DNA of 64,000 nucleotides, taken from contig CM069871.1 of NCBI GenBank assembly GCA_036172665.1, positions 59,518,713 through 59,582,712 of the forward strand, read 5' to 3'. Below are positions 21,300 through 33,297 of the stretch, in pieces (the stretch's first letter is position 1; each line of letters opens with the position of its first letter). The translations under genes were made by a program, and so were the position numbers. The notes beneath the pieces are model-generated. The model worked only from the letters and a program-made list of their open reading frames with translations. It searched no databases and was not told the DNA's origin. This DNA is from Prosopocoilus inquinatus. Lineage: Eukaryota; Arthropoda; Insecta; Coleoptera; Lucanidae.

Positions 21300-22275
21300 A
21301 TGTAAATCATATGTTAGACTTAGGATAATGTAATACACTTGGAAATTACTTTGTACTATTATCGGCATGCAAGACGATATTCATCTGAATAATTAGGGCT
21401 TTGGGGGAAATTAAATGCTTCTAGTGTCAGTTTGGAAAGGGGCAGTGTTAATGGAAATCATGTTAACCCTAAGGCGCTTAGAAGTTGCTTGCTTGCCTCA
21501 GCAAGAAAAACGGCTTTCATCGGAATAGTGGCAGCACTAGACCAGCATTAAATGCTTAAGATATCATCTTTAGGCGTCAGCACAACTGAGGCAATGTTAA
21601 TGTAAATTATTTTAGGCTTAGGACAACGCAAGATGCTTGAAAATTACTACTCTGTGCTATCCTCAGCGAGCAATCCGGCATTCATCTGATCGATACCAGA
21701 CTTAGTAGAGCATTAAATGCTTTTGGTATCAGTATAAAGTAGGGCATTATTGATGTAAATCATGTTAGCCTTAGAGTAATGTAAGGTCTTTGTAAATTAC
21801 TCTGTGCTTTCTCTAGTGATGTACATAATGGTAACCCTAAGGCGGCAATTAATGCTTAGGATTTCATCTTTTCACGCCAGTCTAAACAAGAGCAATCTTA
21901 ATGTAAATCATATGAGCCTTAGGGCAGTGTAAGACGCTTAGAATTTACTATGTGCTATTGCCAGTTTGAAATGTCTCCAGATGCTTAGGATAGCAGCTCC
22001 TGGGGTAATCATGAAGTTGGGCAGCGTTAATGTAAACCGTGTTTGTCTTAGAATTGACTTGCTACTGTCACCAGGAATGCTTAGGATTTCATCTTCTGAC
22101 GTCAGTATAGGCATGGGCATGTTAACTTTAGGACAATGTAAGATGCATAGAATTTACTTTGTGCTTTCGCCAGTTTGGAACATCTTCAAATGTTTGGGAT
22201 AGCAATTCCTGGTGTAATCATGAACTTGGGCAGCATTAATGTAAACCGTGTTTGTCTTAGAATTTACTCTCTACT

Positions 22276-23306
22276 GTCACAAGGAAGAAGGGTAACCGTT
22301 GAAAAAAGAATACTCAGCCTAAACTATTTGTGTTGTAAGTGACAAGGGACCCTCGCGCCGCCGGTTTACTGAGGGATAACTATTGTTAGGCGAAAAATCT
22401 TGATTGACTCCCACCACTTCCGTTCAGAGACGCAATGTCGTGAACGTTATCACTACATCGTGCATCTTGTATTGCATTAAATCTTGTGCGCGATACTGGA
22501 GTACAATGACTCAGTGAAGTATGAGGAAAATCAAGCGCGTTTCAAGAATTTCCGCCGGTCTGTAGTGATAACCGAACCTTCTCTTTTAAACCAACCAACC
22601 ACTCCTGTAAGGCGATTTTCTTATTCGGTAGCCAATTGTAGTTTTAAATCAAAAATGTGCTCCCAACGGTTTTCTCACGAACGCCAGACTCTTCTTCTCG
22701 TATCCTAATGTCAATGAAAAACAATGATTTTATAAATGTAACTAAAAAAATGTAGAATATTTTTGGATCGATTTAAATAGGAACACTTCACACCGTGAAC
22801 AGCAATTGCTTTACCAACGCGTATTAAACTTAAAATTACTGAATTTAATTAAGTAGAAATTATGCCTTGATTTAAGGAAAAAATCACACGGAACGAGATA
22901 AGACACGAGCAAAGGTTTTTAGAATCCACGAACAATCTGAAGAGCATTTCAGATGCTAGAGGATTATATGAACTCCGGTGGTACATAGTTTTGCGCGATT
23001 AATTTGGGGCGTTTATTCGATTCAGCACATTTTTCGCCGCAAAATGGCGCGAGTTTATTTTCCTTGTTGTCATTGTATCTAATTCACACGATCTTGACCC
23101 ATTAATAATGAATTATTCTATGTACAAATAATTTTTTCAAAAAGGTAGGCCATAGAAGTGTAAATGCATGTCATAACTTACAACAACAAATAGATGTCAG
23201 TTCATAAATTGTTAAGTAAATAAATAAATTGCTGCAGAAATCTGAGACAAACGCTTTGTCTTCCAAGGATCACCTTTATCAAAAAATCATTTGGACATAC
23301 GGTATA
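22276..23306. other. No gene recognised
   Basis: Includes a small somewhat GC-rich patch (about 22345-22445) and a 74-residue ORF at 22484-22708 with no recognisable motif or splice context. Nothing repeats elsewhere in the window. Confidence 0.3.
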
Positions 23307-23308
23307 TA

Positions 23309-24938
23309 CAGTCGGGGACAAAATTGTGGGTACGGAAGAAAGTTCTATCGTATTTGAAAAAAATATATACACAGAATTAAAATATAAACAAAAATAATCA
23401 ACTGAACAGTTTATTGACAATTAAATATAATATTCTAGCAAAAAAGTGAAAAGATAAACGAAAAAACAAGTACTTTATTATAATAACTTAATAATTTCTG
23501 AAATAAGAGGTGGACAAAATTATGGGTACAATTTCTTTTTAAAATTTGTATTACATAAATTTCACCAGAATTAATATTTAGTATGACCTCCCTTGGCTGC
23601 AATGACTGCTGTAAGTCGCCGTGGTATCCTGTCAATTAAATTTGTTATTAATTCTGCTGGAATTTCTTCCCAAGCAGCGATCAGTTTGTTAAAGTAAGAT
23701 GTGGCATTTGTTACTCCTTCTCGTGAAATTTTGCCGTCTAAATAAGCCCATAAGTGTTGAATTGGGTTTAGATCCGGACTTTGAGGCGGCCACTGAAGGA
23801 CTTCAATGTCATTTTCTTAGAAATAATTCTTAGCAACTCGCGAAGTATGCTTGGGATCATTATCCTGTTGAAAAATAAAGTCGTCAAGAACCATCTTTTC
23901 GAGCGAAGGATACAAATTTTCTTCCAAAATTTGTACGTATGATATTCCTGTCATCGTACCTTCTATTCTAGCTAAATTGCCTACACCGCTTTTACTAAAA
24001 CAACCCCATACAAGAACATTGCCGCCTCCATGTTTAACTGTACCTTCTACCATTTTAGAATTTAAGGCTTCTCCTGCTCGCTTCCATACTCTGCCTCTTC
24101 GTTTTGACCCAAAAAGTTCAAATTTACTTTCATCCGACCACATCACTTTTTCCCAATAGGCTGGGGGTTTATTTACATGTTGTTTTGCAAATGCTAATCG
24201 TTTTTTCTTATTTCGTTCACTAATGAATGGTTTCTTCCTTTTTAAAAAACTTTGAAGGCCGGCCTCCTTAATCCTTCTTTTAATTGTTTTAGTAGAAACG
24301 TTTATATTGACATTTTCCTTCACTTGGCGAGCACTTGCACTAGGATTTTTTCTCCCTTCCCGCACAATTCGGGCATCGTCTCTTGGTGTAGATTTTCTTT
24401 TTCGACCCGCGATATTTTCAGTACTATTAGTGGCTTCAATTTTTTTACAAATACGAACAACAGCGTTTTTTGATACTTTATACTTTTTTGCTAATTGTCC
24501 GTAACTTATACCCACATTTCGGTCTTCGACAATACGTTTACGAATTTCCAAAGCAATTTCTTTTCTGGAAGCCAGCAGAAATTTTTAGTTTAAAAACGAA
24601 CTTTCTTAGGACATTTCACTATTAATTATTAACTCAATAAAAATGCCGTTTTTCAGATTAATCCACTAATATTGTGTGCACGCTAGAATAGTTCTGATAA
24701 AACTAAAACTGCATCATTGTACCCATAATTTTGTCCAACTAAAATCATATGTAAAATAAACAAAACAAACCCCACCATTAAGGGATTATTCATTTATGAA
24801 ATAATGCCCAATAAATGTTATTTGCACAATTTTAAGACGCTGTTGTCGATTTATGAATGCTGTAGGTATAAAGGGATAAACTATTGCGGGAATTAACCAG
24901 CAATATAAATGTCGTACCCACAATTTCGTCCCCGACTG
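23309..24938 (-). mobile_element. Tc1-like transposon with IR/DR ends
   Basis: Outer ends CAGTCGGGGACAAAATTGTG (23309) and the inverted copy ending at 24938 are flanked by TA. A second related repeat, GGACAAAATTATGGGTAC at about 23513 and its inverse at about 24718, lies ~200 bp inside each end. Two transposase-binding repeats per end is the IR/DR layout known from some Tc1-like elements. Length 1630 bp. Confidence 0.9.
23571..24590 (-). pseudogene. Tc1-like transposase, stop codon and catalytic Glu-to-Gln change
   Basis: Minus-strand frame with a paired helix-turn-helix DNA-binding part (GISYGQLAKKYKVSKNAVVR), a GRKRKSTPRDD linker, then the catalytic domain: WSDESKFELFG (first Asp), FQQDNDPKHT (second Asp) and SPDLNPIQHLW. 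The residue 35 positions after the second Asp should be Glu but is Gln (CAA). A TAA at about 23821-23819 interrupts the frame after AKNYF; the same frame then runs to the stop at 23573-23571. No ATG is seen at the start: the open frame enters from KEIALEIRKRI and its first codon is unclear. Otherwise nearly intact. Confidence 0.92.
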
Positions 24939-24940
24939 TA

Positions 24941-27760
24941 TATAAGAGGCGATTCAAATACACTCCGGCTAGCACTAGTTATCGAAATCTGGAGATTTCT
25001 TAACCTAAAACTTTGACAGCTGTCACTTATTGACCAAGGAATAACGGAGCACAAAGAACAATTTAAAAAAGCTCTAATTTTACTTGAGCAAGTAAATTTT
25101 TGATACATGTGTCAAATAGTTTTCGAGAAAGTGGTTTAAATGCCCTTAATAAAAACACGACGATCTGTTATCTTAATCGTAGATTGTTTTAGGAGATTTA
25201 CACATTATTTACGTTTCAGCGTTCGATGAGGATCACAGACTGCCAAGTTTAACATTAATATTGAATCGTGGAAATTGTTCGTCTTCATCATTATTCGGAA
25301 ATGCCTGCCACCTTACAATTTATATATTTTTGTATTCGACCTTTGATTCCGTTACTGACTGATAAAATTACATTGTTTTACAAAAATTAAAAAAAATATA
25401 TTTCATTTTCAGACTAGAATGGAATGGTACACAACAATAACAAATCCAAATTGTAACAAAACTTTTGATTTCATACTCTACGTGTTTGAAATAAACAGTC
25501 TTAATTGTTGATAAAATTAGATTGCTAAATAGATAGTAAGAATATCTGATGAGAAACCTCTCGAAAATATTTAGTCTTTTTTTATCTAAATTAAAACACT
25601 TTAGGGCCAGCGAAAGATAAATATTCGTTCACACTTGTCGTGGTTTATCAAAAGTTGTGAAGCCAGAAAGATGGTAAAGAACCTCCAATCTTTTAAATAA
25701 ATACTTTATTACTTGCGTTAAAAACAATCAAATCGCATAATAATTTATTTTTATTTAGAAAAGCTATTCATAATAAATTGATCAAGAATTTTATTCGGTT
25801 TTATCATGGAGTTGAAATTTTTGTCTCTGTGTCGAGTTTGTTCTTGCCCTAATTCTAATTTTAAAATAATCCTCTGTAATCTAAACGATTTCGTCCAATC
25901 TTGGTGTACAATTATTCATAGTTTATACGCACTTACACTGCAAATTTCTAACAAATCAAAAAAAAAATTACCACCAACCAGCCATCGCTTTCCCTTTGTG
26001 TCGAATATATTATTTTTTTTTTTTACTACTTTGTCACTTAATAACACAAATTTTGTGTTATTAAGCTGCTCAAATTTCAATACAATAATTGCTTTGTAAA
26101 CACAATTTATTCTGAAACTATGCAAAGTAATTCGAATTGAATTGACATTTTGCCGGTAATAATAATAACAATTTATTGCAGTGAGTAATGTTATTTGAAC
26201 CCAGGTCCTATTTGACTTCGTTGCAGAATTACAACGGATTAATTACAACGAATTACAACGGTGTGGTAAATTTACTACTTGTTAGCCAACCTATGTGCAA
26301 TTTAATGGTCTTTTGCAGTAAATACGATTACACTATGATCGGCAGAACTATGTAAATATAAATCTTGGTTTGTGGTGGATTTCCTGTTTCAACCTTGTCC
26401 AATCCTTCTGCACGATCCATTTCTATAAAATGAAACTGAGGTAAAAGCAAGCATGCTATTTAGAGCAGATTTTCTTGTAACTAGCAAGAAGCAGTCGTTT
26501 GACAATGAAAGGTTGTCGCAAAGAAAGTTCTTTTTTCCCAAAAGTTGATCAACCCACTGAAGAATTAAGAAAGAAAAAAATTGTAGTCACCCCATAACGC
26601 AGTACTAAATCCATAACTGCTCTCTGATTTTGTCCTCTTTCAGATTTATTTTCTTCTTTCCCTAAAGCAATAGAAGTCAAATGTATTGTTTTTATATTTT
26701 ATTGAAAAAAAAAGACATTTATCCAAATGAACACTTGCATTAAACTGAAATGGGAAAAAGGCATAAGTAAAATTTACAGAGTCTACAGTATACTGAGATT
26801 TTCTTTTTACAATTTGAAATAAAATGACCTCTTACAGGAGCTAACTTAGCTTTCAAAGTTTTCTAATCTTAAGAAACACGTGACTACCTTGAATCTCGAC
26901 TCCACATACACTTTTCAGTTGTACACAGTTCCTCAGTGTTAAAAAGTGCTTCTGTTTCTTGCTTTCCGAACAGATTAAAAGCTTCTAAAAATTTATTTTC
27001 TGCTGGAAGAACTAGAACTGTACGCCGTTGGATTTTTAAGTGGCTCTTTCTGAGTTTCTGGCTACTGTTCAACTAGTTACAAAACGGAACTCTTATTCGT
27101 TCACTTCACTTCATTTATGTGTGCAAATATTTAAACCTGTAATATATCACCATAAATGACAACGATTGAACTCTTATGTTCTTAACAAAAATCTAATAGT
27201 TTTCGAGAAAAATGCAGTGGCAGATTTTCACGAAATCGTTTGAGAACTGCTGACATAGCTAAAAGTGGAACGCGGCCGCCTGTTACATTACGACACGAAG
27301 CCGAAGATAGGTCAGTGTCAGTACTTCACTTGATCTTGAGCACGAACGACGTAAATCATCCGCCCGGTCAGCTGGTCAATCAAAACTGTTACAATGTGCG
27401 TGGATTTATTAAAATTAACTTCACTGCAAGTAATTGCAAGTTTAAGTATTTTTAAATTAAAATCTAGTGCAATTCAAGAAGCTGCGGTTCGTAATTGCCG
27501 AACAAATTAAAAGCGAGGTACAAACAAATTGTAATTTCTCATTCCATATTATTTTTAAAAGACATAAAAATTTTACATTTACTTTGTTTCAAATGACCGT
27601 AAGTAGTAAGACTTTCATAGCTACCAGCGATATTGCAGCAAAAGTTTATTTACGTAAAAGGATGAAGGAAGAATATTTTTAATGCGCTTGCCTAATTGGT
27701 GCATAAATTTTTGGATTTATTCATAGGTAGTTAATACCGTAAAACATATTACTTGGCTCA
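24941..27760. other. No gene recognised; scattered repeat fragments
   Basis: ORFs at 25806-26125 on either strand and 26884-27072 have no recognisable domain; the Cys-containing start at 25806 is not enough to call a zinc finger. A near-perfect palindrome (TTAATAACACAAATTTTGTG and on to ATTAA) lies at about 26037-26064. The shared sequence GTGCAAATATTTAAACCTGT is at 27121-27140. Confidence 0.35.
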
Positions 27761-27761
27761 G

Positions 27762-28050
27762 TGAATTAAAATTTTAAATTAAATAATTAATAAACGACAT
27801 CAGTGATTTTTATTACGAAACGCTGTATCGGTGGGCGTGTTCATACCGAGAGGAAGGCGAAGTTGACCTTGACTTTAAATAAATGTAAGATTAATTCCTC
27901 CCTCAGTGAAATAAAATTTTAAATAAAATAATTACTAAACGAAATCAGTGATTATTGATTATTATTACGAAACGCTACGAAATGGGTTTGAATGCGGAAC
28001 TCAGTGCGGTGTCGGTGTCGACTATAGGAAGGCGTTGCGACCTTGCTTGT
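27762..28050 (+). repeat. Tandem duplication, ~145-bp unit
   Basis: GTGAATTAAAATTTTAAATT...CGACATCAGTGATT...ATTACGAAACGCT at 27762-27835 recurs with small changes at about 27907-27975, and the following parts (a GTCGGTGT-type stretch and GGAAGGCG...TTGACCTTG/TGCGACCTTG) also correspond. Two units only. No known function. Confidence 0.55.
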
Positions 28051-28549
28051 ATTTCTTTCTCGCACATTTCAACAGTTCCAAACAAATGGTCCATCCGAAA
28101 TTTTTTGGCTATGATACGGTAGCCACCAAAAAATACCCGCAGAAGGTAGCATTTCGGGTACTTATACTGAGTTTTTTTTATTAACACACAGTAAAAGAAC
28201 ACCCCGTATATCAAGTTTTTTTTTACCATCTTCGTCCAGCACAATTGTACTTTTATTACGCAAAGTGCGTTTTCAATCTAATTTTGTAATGCAAGTTGCA
28301 GCGGCAATAAATCCTTTCAAGATTTCACTGTTTCGACATTAGGTTCAACTCTAAATCGGCACGGAGTCTGTAATTTTCCGTTGGTTTCAAAACCATTTGC
28401 AATCGTCTGCAGCTGCGTTTCCCGAGTTATTTATTATCGTGAGAATTAAGTGAATTGTAAGACCGGCCGCAAAATTATCAAAACATTTTCTTTTCATTAT
28501 TATAAAAACATATTAATGCGTATACTTAAATATAATTAATCAAACGCTC

Positions 28550-29340
28550 ACCCCTCCCTTCGGCTACTGGAAACCTTCCGCCACCGTCATCGCCCAATGA
28601 CACATTGCGTTCATGCAACAATAACATGTGTTTACAATCATATGTCAAGAGTCAACAGTTATTTACTCACCGGGGACCCCCGGTCCCCAAGGCCACAACG
28701 GTCTGCACTTGCTCCACCGACCCTTAAGGTCTATTTATAGCTCACACTCGTGCCTCTACCATATTTCTTAATGGTACCAACCTTGGGCCTTCCCAAACTC
28801 ATTTCTGTTGCTCTCTCATATGTTCCAATTCTCTAAAATATTATTTCCACAAGCACACTCTACATGCACCGCAGATAGCCTCACTTAGGTACATGCAAAC
28901 ACGCTCTACCCCACGTCTTGGTACTATCCAACCCGTAGATTCTCTACCACCAATCTACTCTTCCACCAGGTGGTGTGGCATCTCACCACCGGCCTCCACC
29001 TGGCACGTAAGGCTGGTGACAATTCCTCGGGGCCGCTGGCTAGATCGGGTCCCCTTGGGATCACCTTGGACCGTGAACAGTACGTCGTTCACTCTCGGCT
29101 GCGTTTTTAAACCCTGTTAGTACGATCCCCCTTCGGGGATGGCTACTCATGCAATGATGTTCCCAACGTCCCCGACGTCCCAGACATCCCGCAACCACCC
29201 CCGCCAACATAGTCCAACTAGTCAGCGGTCAAGTGATGTAGCACCTGCCACGCCTTGCCGAGCCTAAACCCAGGGGAACCGCTCATTCATACCAAGCAAG
29301 AAGTAGATCAAGCTAATTCTCTACATATCATGCAATTTGC
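28550..29340. other. GC-rich block with a minus-strand TATA box and donor-like site
   Basis: Composition is far above the surroundings. The minus strand has CTATAAATAG at 28740-28731 and, about 60 bp downstream, CCCCG|GTGAGTAAAT (donor at 28670-28665). Perfect small palindromes occur (GGGGACCGGGGGTCCCC; CCCCCTTCGGGG). No long coding frame with a recognisable domain was found. Possible readings are a promoter with a short leader exon, or untranslated retroelement sequence. Confidence 0.35.
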
Positions 29341-32300
29341 TATAATATACAACTTATCTCTAAAGCGTACTGCTTCTCTCCGGTGTGGCGCACAATATTT
29401 CCTAAACACACCCTGTATGTACGGACCCTGTATATAATACACGCCGACTATAATCGTACGCAAACATCGCATACCCCGAGCCGCGAACCGCGAGATTGGC
29501 CAATAACGCGCTTGCCGTGTAATAATAATTATTCCGCACGTTTTTTGTATTATTAATTATTAATACCCCAAATACTTATTAGCGTGTGCATCGTTTAACA
29601 GCATATCAACCACTGCCCCGGCCCTTGGACGAAGCTATGTCGCCCCGACCGATTTTGTTTATTGTTTACGTTTCTCAAGTGCCATCTCGCATTCCAACCG
29701 TCTGGGCTTATATTCGATGCATTTTAGGCGAAACTGTAATTTCTTAAATTATAGATCCTTTATATTTTTTTTACTTAATAAAAATATATCTAACAGAATG
29801 TTTATTCTAAACGTCTTATAAAGCCCGACGTCCCTTCAGTTTTTGTGCCATCCTCTTCCTGCGAAATCTTTTTGTCCACTTGTTATTTCGACGTGGTTAT
29901 AAATTGGTTGCACACTTGACATTTGGCGCCATTGGCTCTTACTGGCAACATCTTATACACGGTTGGCTTTCGTTTATGTCACGTCAGTTTTGATTCGTCC
30001 GAACTCTTCTTGTCTTAATTCGGGGCGAAACCGAAATTGGCCTCATTAATTCGTGGCGAGCATGTAGCTTGAAATCGTCTTTTGGACATCTCGAGGGCGC
30101 ACAGTGGTGTTTCGTGTGGGGACTACGGTCCCATAGCTGCCTATATTCCATGGTGAACAGGACATGCTTGTTTTGGTAGCGGCAGGACCTTGAGGAGATT
30201 TCCTGCATTTGTTCGATTTCGGGCAAAGTTAAATCTGGTGCCCTGGTGGATCAAAAACTCGTCAGAGTTTGTCCCAGCTTGTCCCCTTTATTAGGGACAG
30301 GCAAGTTTGCGATTGTTGCAGTTCGCTCGTTAACTCTCCAACAGTTAAATATCTCAGTGTTGATAATTGAAATATGATAGAAAGCGTTTAACTTTAACAA
30401 CCAGGTTTTAGAAACTAATGCTATAAAGACAGTAGAAATGTGTTCACTCGCCACGGAAAGTTATTGCAACAGACCTCATTTAATTTGTGTTGGTTTAAAT
30501 GATGTTGAAAATTCAGATTGATTCTGTCTTGCCTTGGTAGAAAAATGTAATGATCTAATAATAGTTATAATATCCGCTAAGCGTAGGTAATTAATCGTTC
30601 GGTAGAACAACTTCATAAATTGTTTAAAAAATCGTTCTAATAAATACACAAGTAACCAGGAATTAACGTTTAAAATCAGTAAATCGTCTTATATTTGATC
30701 TCCGTACTTTTGTATGCAAATATGTGGTCATTGTTCCTTTATTTCACAGCGTTTAACAGATCATCAATATCTCGTATTCAAATGCGGCTTTGTTTATCTT
30801 CTACGAACTCGAAGAGCACAATGACGGACTGTGGGCAATCTACATTTAACTGCCCGCCGTTTCTTAAATCTGCGGCACCGAGTTCTTCGTCGCCGCTTCT
30901 TTTCATTTCTTTCATCCGTGTTTTAAACAAAGCCTTGTTTATAGTGGAAGCAGCTGCGTCCGCGGCCGGATTAGCTTCACTTTTATTAAATAAACAACTT
31001 GCCTTTCTCAAAGCTAGCCACGAACGAATTGATATCCAGCCGCAAGATAAGCACAATAAATGACGGTGCGAAATACACATAGGTACATACTCTTTAACTT
31101 ATTTTAAGCTTGTTAACACCTTTGCAAAGTTTTAGTTTAAATACGGACGTGATAAAGTGCACGTCATTGCGAATAAGTTCATTTGCAGGTTGCGGCGTAT
31201 AACTTACTTGTTTCCAATTTAGATCGAGGAAAGTTCGGAAAAAATTTTTTTCCTGTGGCTCACTTGGATTATGTTTTCGAAAATGCGTTTTTTTAAAATT
31301 TTCTTACTATTTCTGAAGTTGAATAACATATACAGTGACGCTTGTCGTGACAAGGCAAGACAGTCGTGAAAAGACCCAAATCGAAAAAAAATAAGAGAGA
31401 TCCTGCGCCAATCCGTAATCACAGAAGCCAGATCGGTCGTCCCCTCGAAGTCTAGGTTGTAGACCGGAGTTACGTAACGATGCCCACTCGGAGGAGACGG
31501 CATGGGAAAACATTAAATATGTTACGGAAAAGGGTGCCACCCAGCGGTGCTTACACAACCCTCGAAAAGTACAATTCCCCAGGACCCGCTTCTTCGTTGG
31601 TATTCCTCCAAATATTAAGTAAATAGTCCTGTACGTAGACAGGGATAATAAACTGCACCTTTTTTTATGTGTCAAAAACAGTAGCGCTATCTACCAAATA
31701 AACTCTAGTTTGGCCCAGAAACAAATTCTTTATTAATGCAAACGCCAACACAAAGTTCAGTATTAGATCAGACCCCCTAATGGTGTGGTCGGCCGTAATT
31801 TTAATTAAAGAATTAAATGTTGCAAAGCCCAAATCAAGGGCAACAAGTACTTCTACGGGAGTAATCCGGTGTCAGCTCACCAGGACCGGTTCTGACGAAA
31901 ATGTAGTGCCCGTACGCAGGTGTAAAATTCGGAGGGCGCAAAGTTTGGTTATTAGGTTTTTTTTTTTTTCATTACCATTATGTATTTATGTACAGTTCAA
32001 CATAGCGCAACTTTTTCGTAATTTAACCTAACCTATCTTTCTATCGATTCTTTAATTGATTGGTAACCGTATAAAAGATTGGTAACCATACGTATATGAA
32101 ATTAAAAATTTCGTTACTCTTTCGTTCTTTATCTGTAACAAAATTCAGATGAGGGGCGTAGGAATATCACTGGCACGCAGACTACTGACAAGTCAGTACC
32201 GGCAAAAAAACCTAAAACGAACGTTGTGCGTGAAGCGCAACAACAAAAGTAGCACATAATTTCTTTTGCGCTCTGAAGGAGCCAGATAATATCACAATCA

Positions 32301-33170
32301 ATACGTAACAGGGTAGAAATAAAAGTTGCAAAACAAAAAGAAGGAAAATCACTGTACACAATCGGGTAAATATGGCTTGAAGAAAAAAAATGAGACACAG
32401 AAAAGGGGACAAAACCTTCTCTGGCCACGTACTACGTTCAAATTGCGCGCCCCGCCCCTCTTCGCTGGAACGTTGTTAAATATCCCCGCGACCCAACTAG
32501 ATGCGACACCACTGACAAGGCGAACAAACGACTCCGCACCGCAGATAGAAGAAGGAAAAATAAACAAAATAGAACGTTCTTACGTGGAGAACAACCACGT
32601 AGGCAAGTGTTGCGTGTTTATGATGGTTTCAGGTCGAGGCGGCAATGCCTTCCTCAGATAGTCCAATTCAGAAAGCGACGCCACGACGTGGAGGAGACGC
32701 TTCCACTACGCTTCTACTGTTCAAGCATAGCTGATCTGGATGCAACCTAAACCCCAAACGACGCTAAACTGTTGTGGCAATTCTGCCCTTTTCCAGAAGT
32801 TTGTTCCTTACAATATGCTTAAAAGGGGAAAACGAAATTAAATTAATGGAGGATAACAAAACTTGCCTTGCCTCTAAATGCAAGCTCCAAACTCAAGAAA
32901 AATCTCCACGTCACCCAAAATCCGTGAAGTCACGAATTCTGAAAACAGCAGGGAAAACTTCTATTGATGCGAAAACTTCCGTAAGGTTGATCAATGCAAG
33001 CAAAACAAACTGCCAACACAATTTTCGATCCGAAAACGCGTAGAAGAAGAATGATGCCCGCTTTCGTCCCGGTCGGAATTAAATCAGCAAGTCGGAGACC
33101 ACCTCGCTCCCTTACAACGGTCAGCCGTACTCGAAACAATAATGCGTGTAAAAACTTACTCCACAATGTG
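29341..33170. other. No certain gene; several open frames of unknown meaning
   Basis: Open frames at 29984-30226 (minus), 31219-31675 (minus) and 32129-32661 (both strands) carry no recognisable domain or convincing splice context. At about 29400-29430 there is an ACACCCTGTATG-like element terminus. 30767-31060 is listed separately. Confidence 0.3.
30777..30978 (-). CDS. Candidate host exon, product unidentified
   Basis: The minus strand reads an acidic/basic, helical-looking sequence (NKALFKTRMKEMKRSGDEEL, then GQLNVDCPQSVIVLFEFVED) and ends at a TGA near 30777. An AG after TTTATTTAATAAAAG near 30979 could be its acceptor. Base composition is coding-like compared with the flanks. The plus strand is also open here after a strong-looking acceptor (CTTTATTTCACAG at about 30737-30749), so strand choice is not certain. 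No family recognised. Confidence 0.22.
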
Positions 33171-33173
33171 AAG

Positions 33174-33297
33174 TTTTTAATCTTTAACCGGACAGAATAT
33201 AAATGGAAAGGCAACGTTTCGCTATCGATTGATAGCTTCGTCAATCGTTCGAAACGTTGAATGCTTTCCATTTACATTCCGTCCGGTTAAAAATTAA
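33174..33297. repeat. Foldback hairpin element, copy 1
   Basis: Two ~45-bp arms (TTTAACCGGACAGAATATAA... and its inverse) with CAACGTTTCG at the inner ends. The centre contains GCTATCGATTGATAGC, a second nested stem. Same family as 35000-35140 (shared TTTAATCT..AACCGGAC outer end and CAACGTTTCGCTAT core). Confidence 0.65.

Larger units (their letters stand above)
19393..22275 (+). repeat. Diverged ~150-bp tandem satellite, split by hAT-like elements
   Basis: A core TTAATGTAAATCATGTTAG, followed by TTAG-AATGTAAGATGCTT and GAAATTACT-TGTGCTAT, recurs with TTAATGTAAA-type starts near 19603, 19743, 21446, 21597, 21750, 21898, 22028 and 22232. Spacing is mostly 130-153 bp; the last interval (about 206 bp) looks like two shortened units. 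About nine or ten units can be counted. Units differ by many substitutions and small indels, so the array is old. No ORF is conserved between units. The hAT-like element occupies 19753-21299. Confidence 0.75.

Noticed and set aside
19393..22275. Regularly spaced repeats considered as a CRISPR array
   Set aside because: Units are ~150 bp, diverged throughout and without constant short repeats or unique spacers; the context is eukaryotic.
26037..26064. Short AT palindrome as an operator or terminator
   Set aside because: In AT-rich DNA without a nearby gene such a palindrome has no evident role.
25806..26099. Possible zinc-finger-associated (ZAD-like) start with Cys-x2-Cys
   Set aside because: Only one Cys pair, then a low-complexity frame without fingers or splice sites.
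28550..29340. GC-rich block considered as rDNA
   Set aside because: No stretch matched conserved rRNA core sequence that could be recognised by eye.
32129..32661. Overlapping ORFs on both strands
   Set aside because: No domain, no splice signals, and similar lengths on both strands, as expected from chance in a stop-poor patch.
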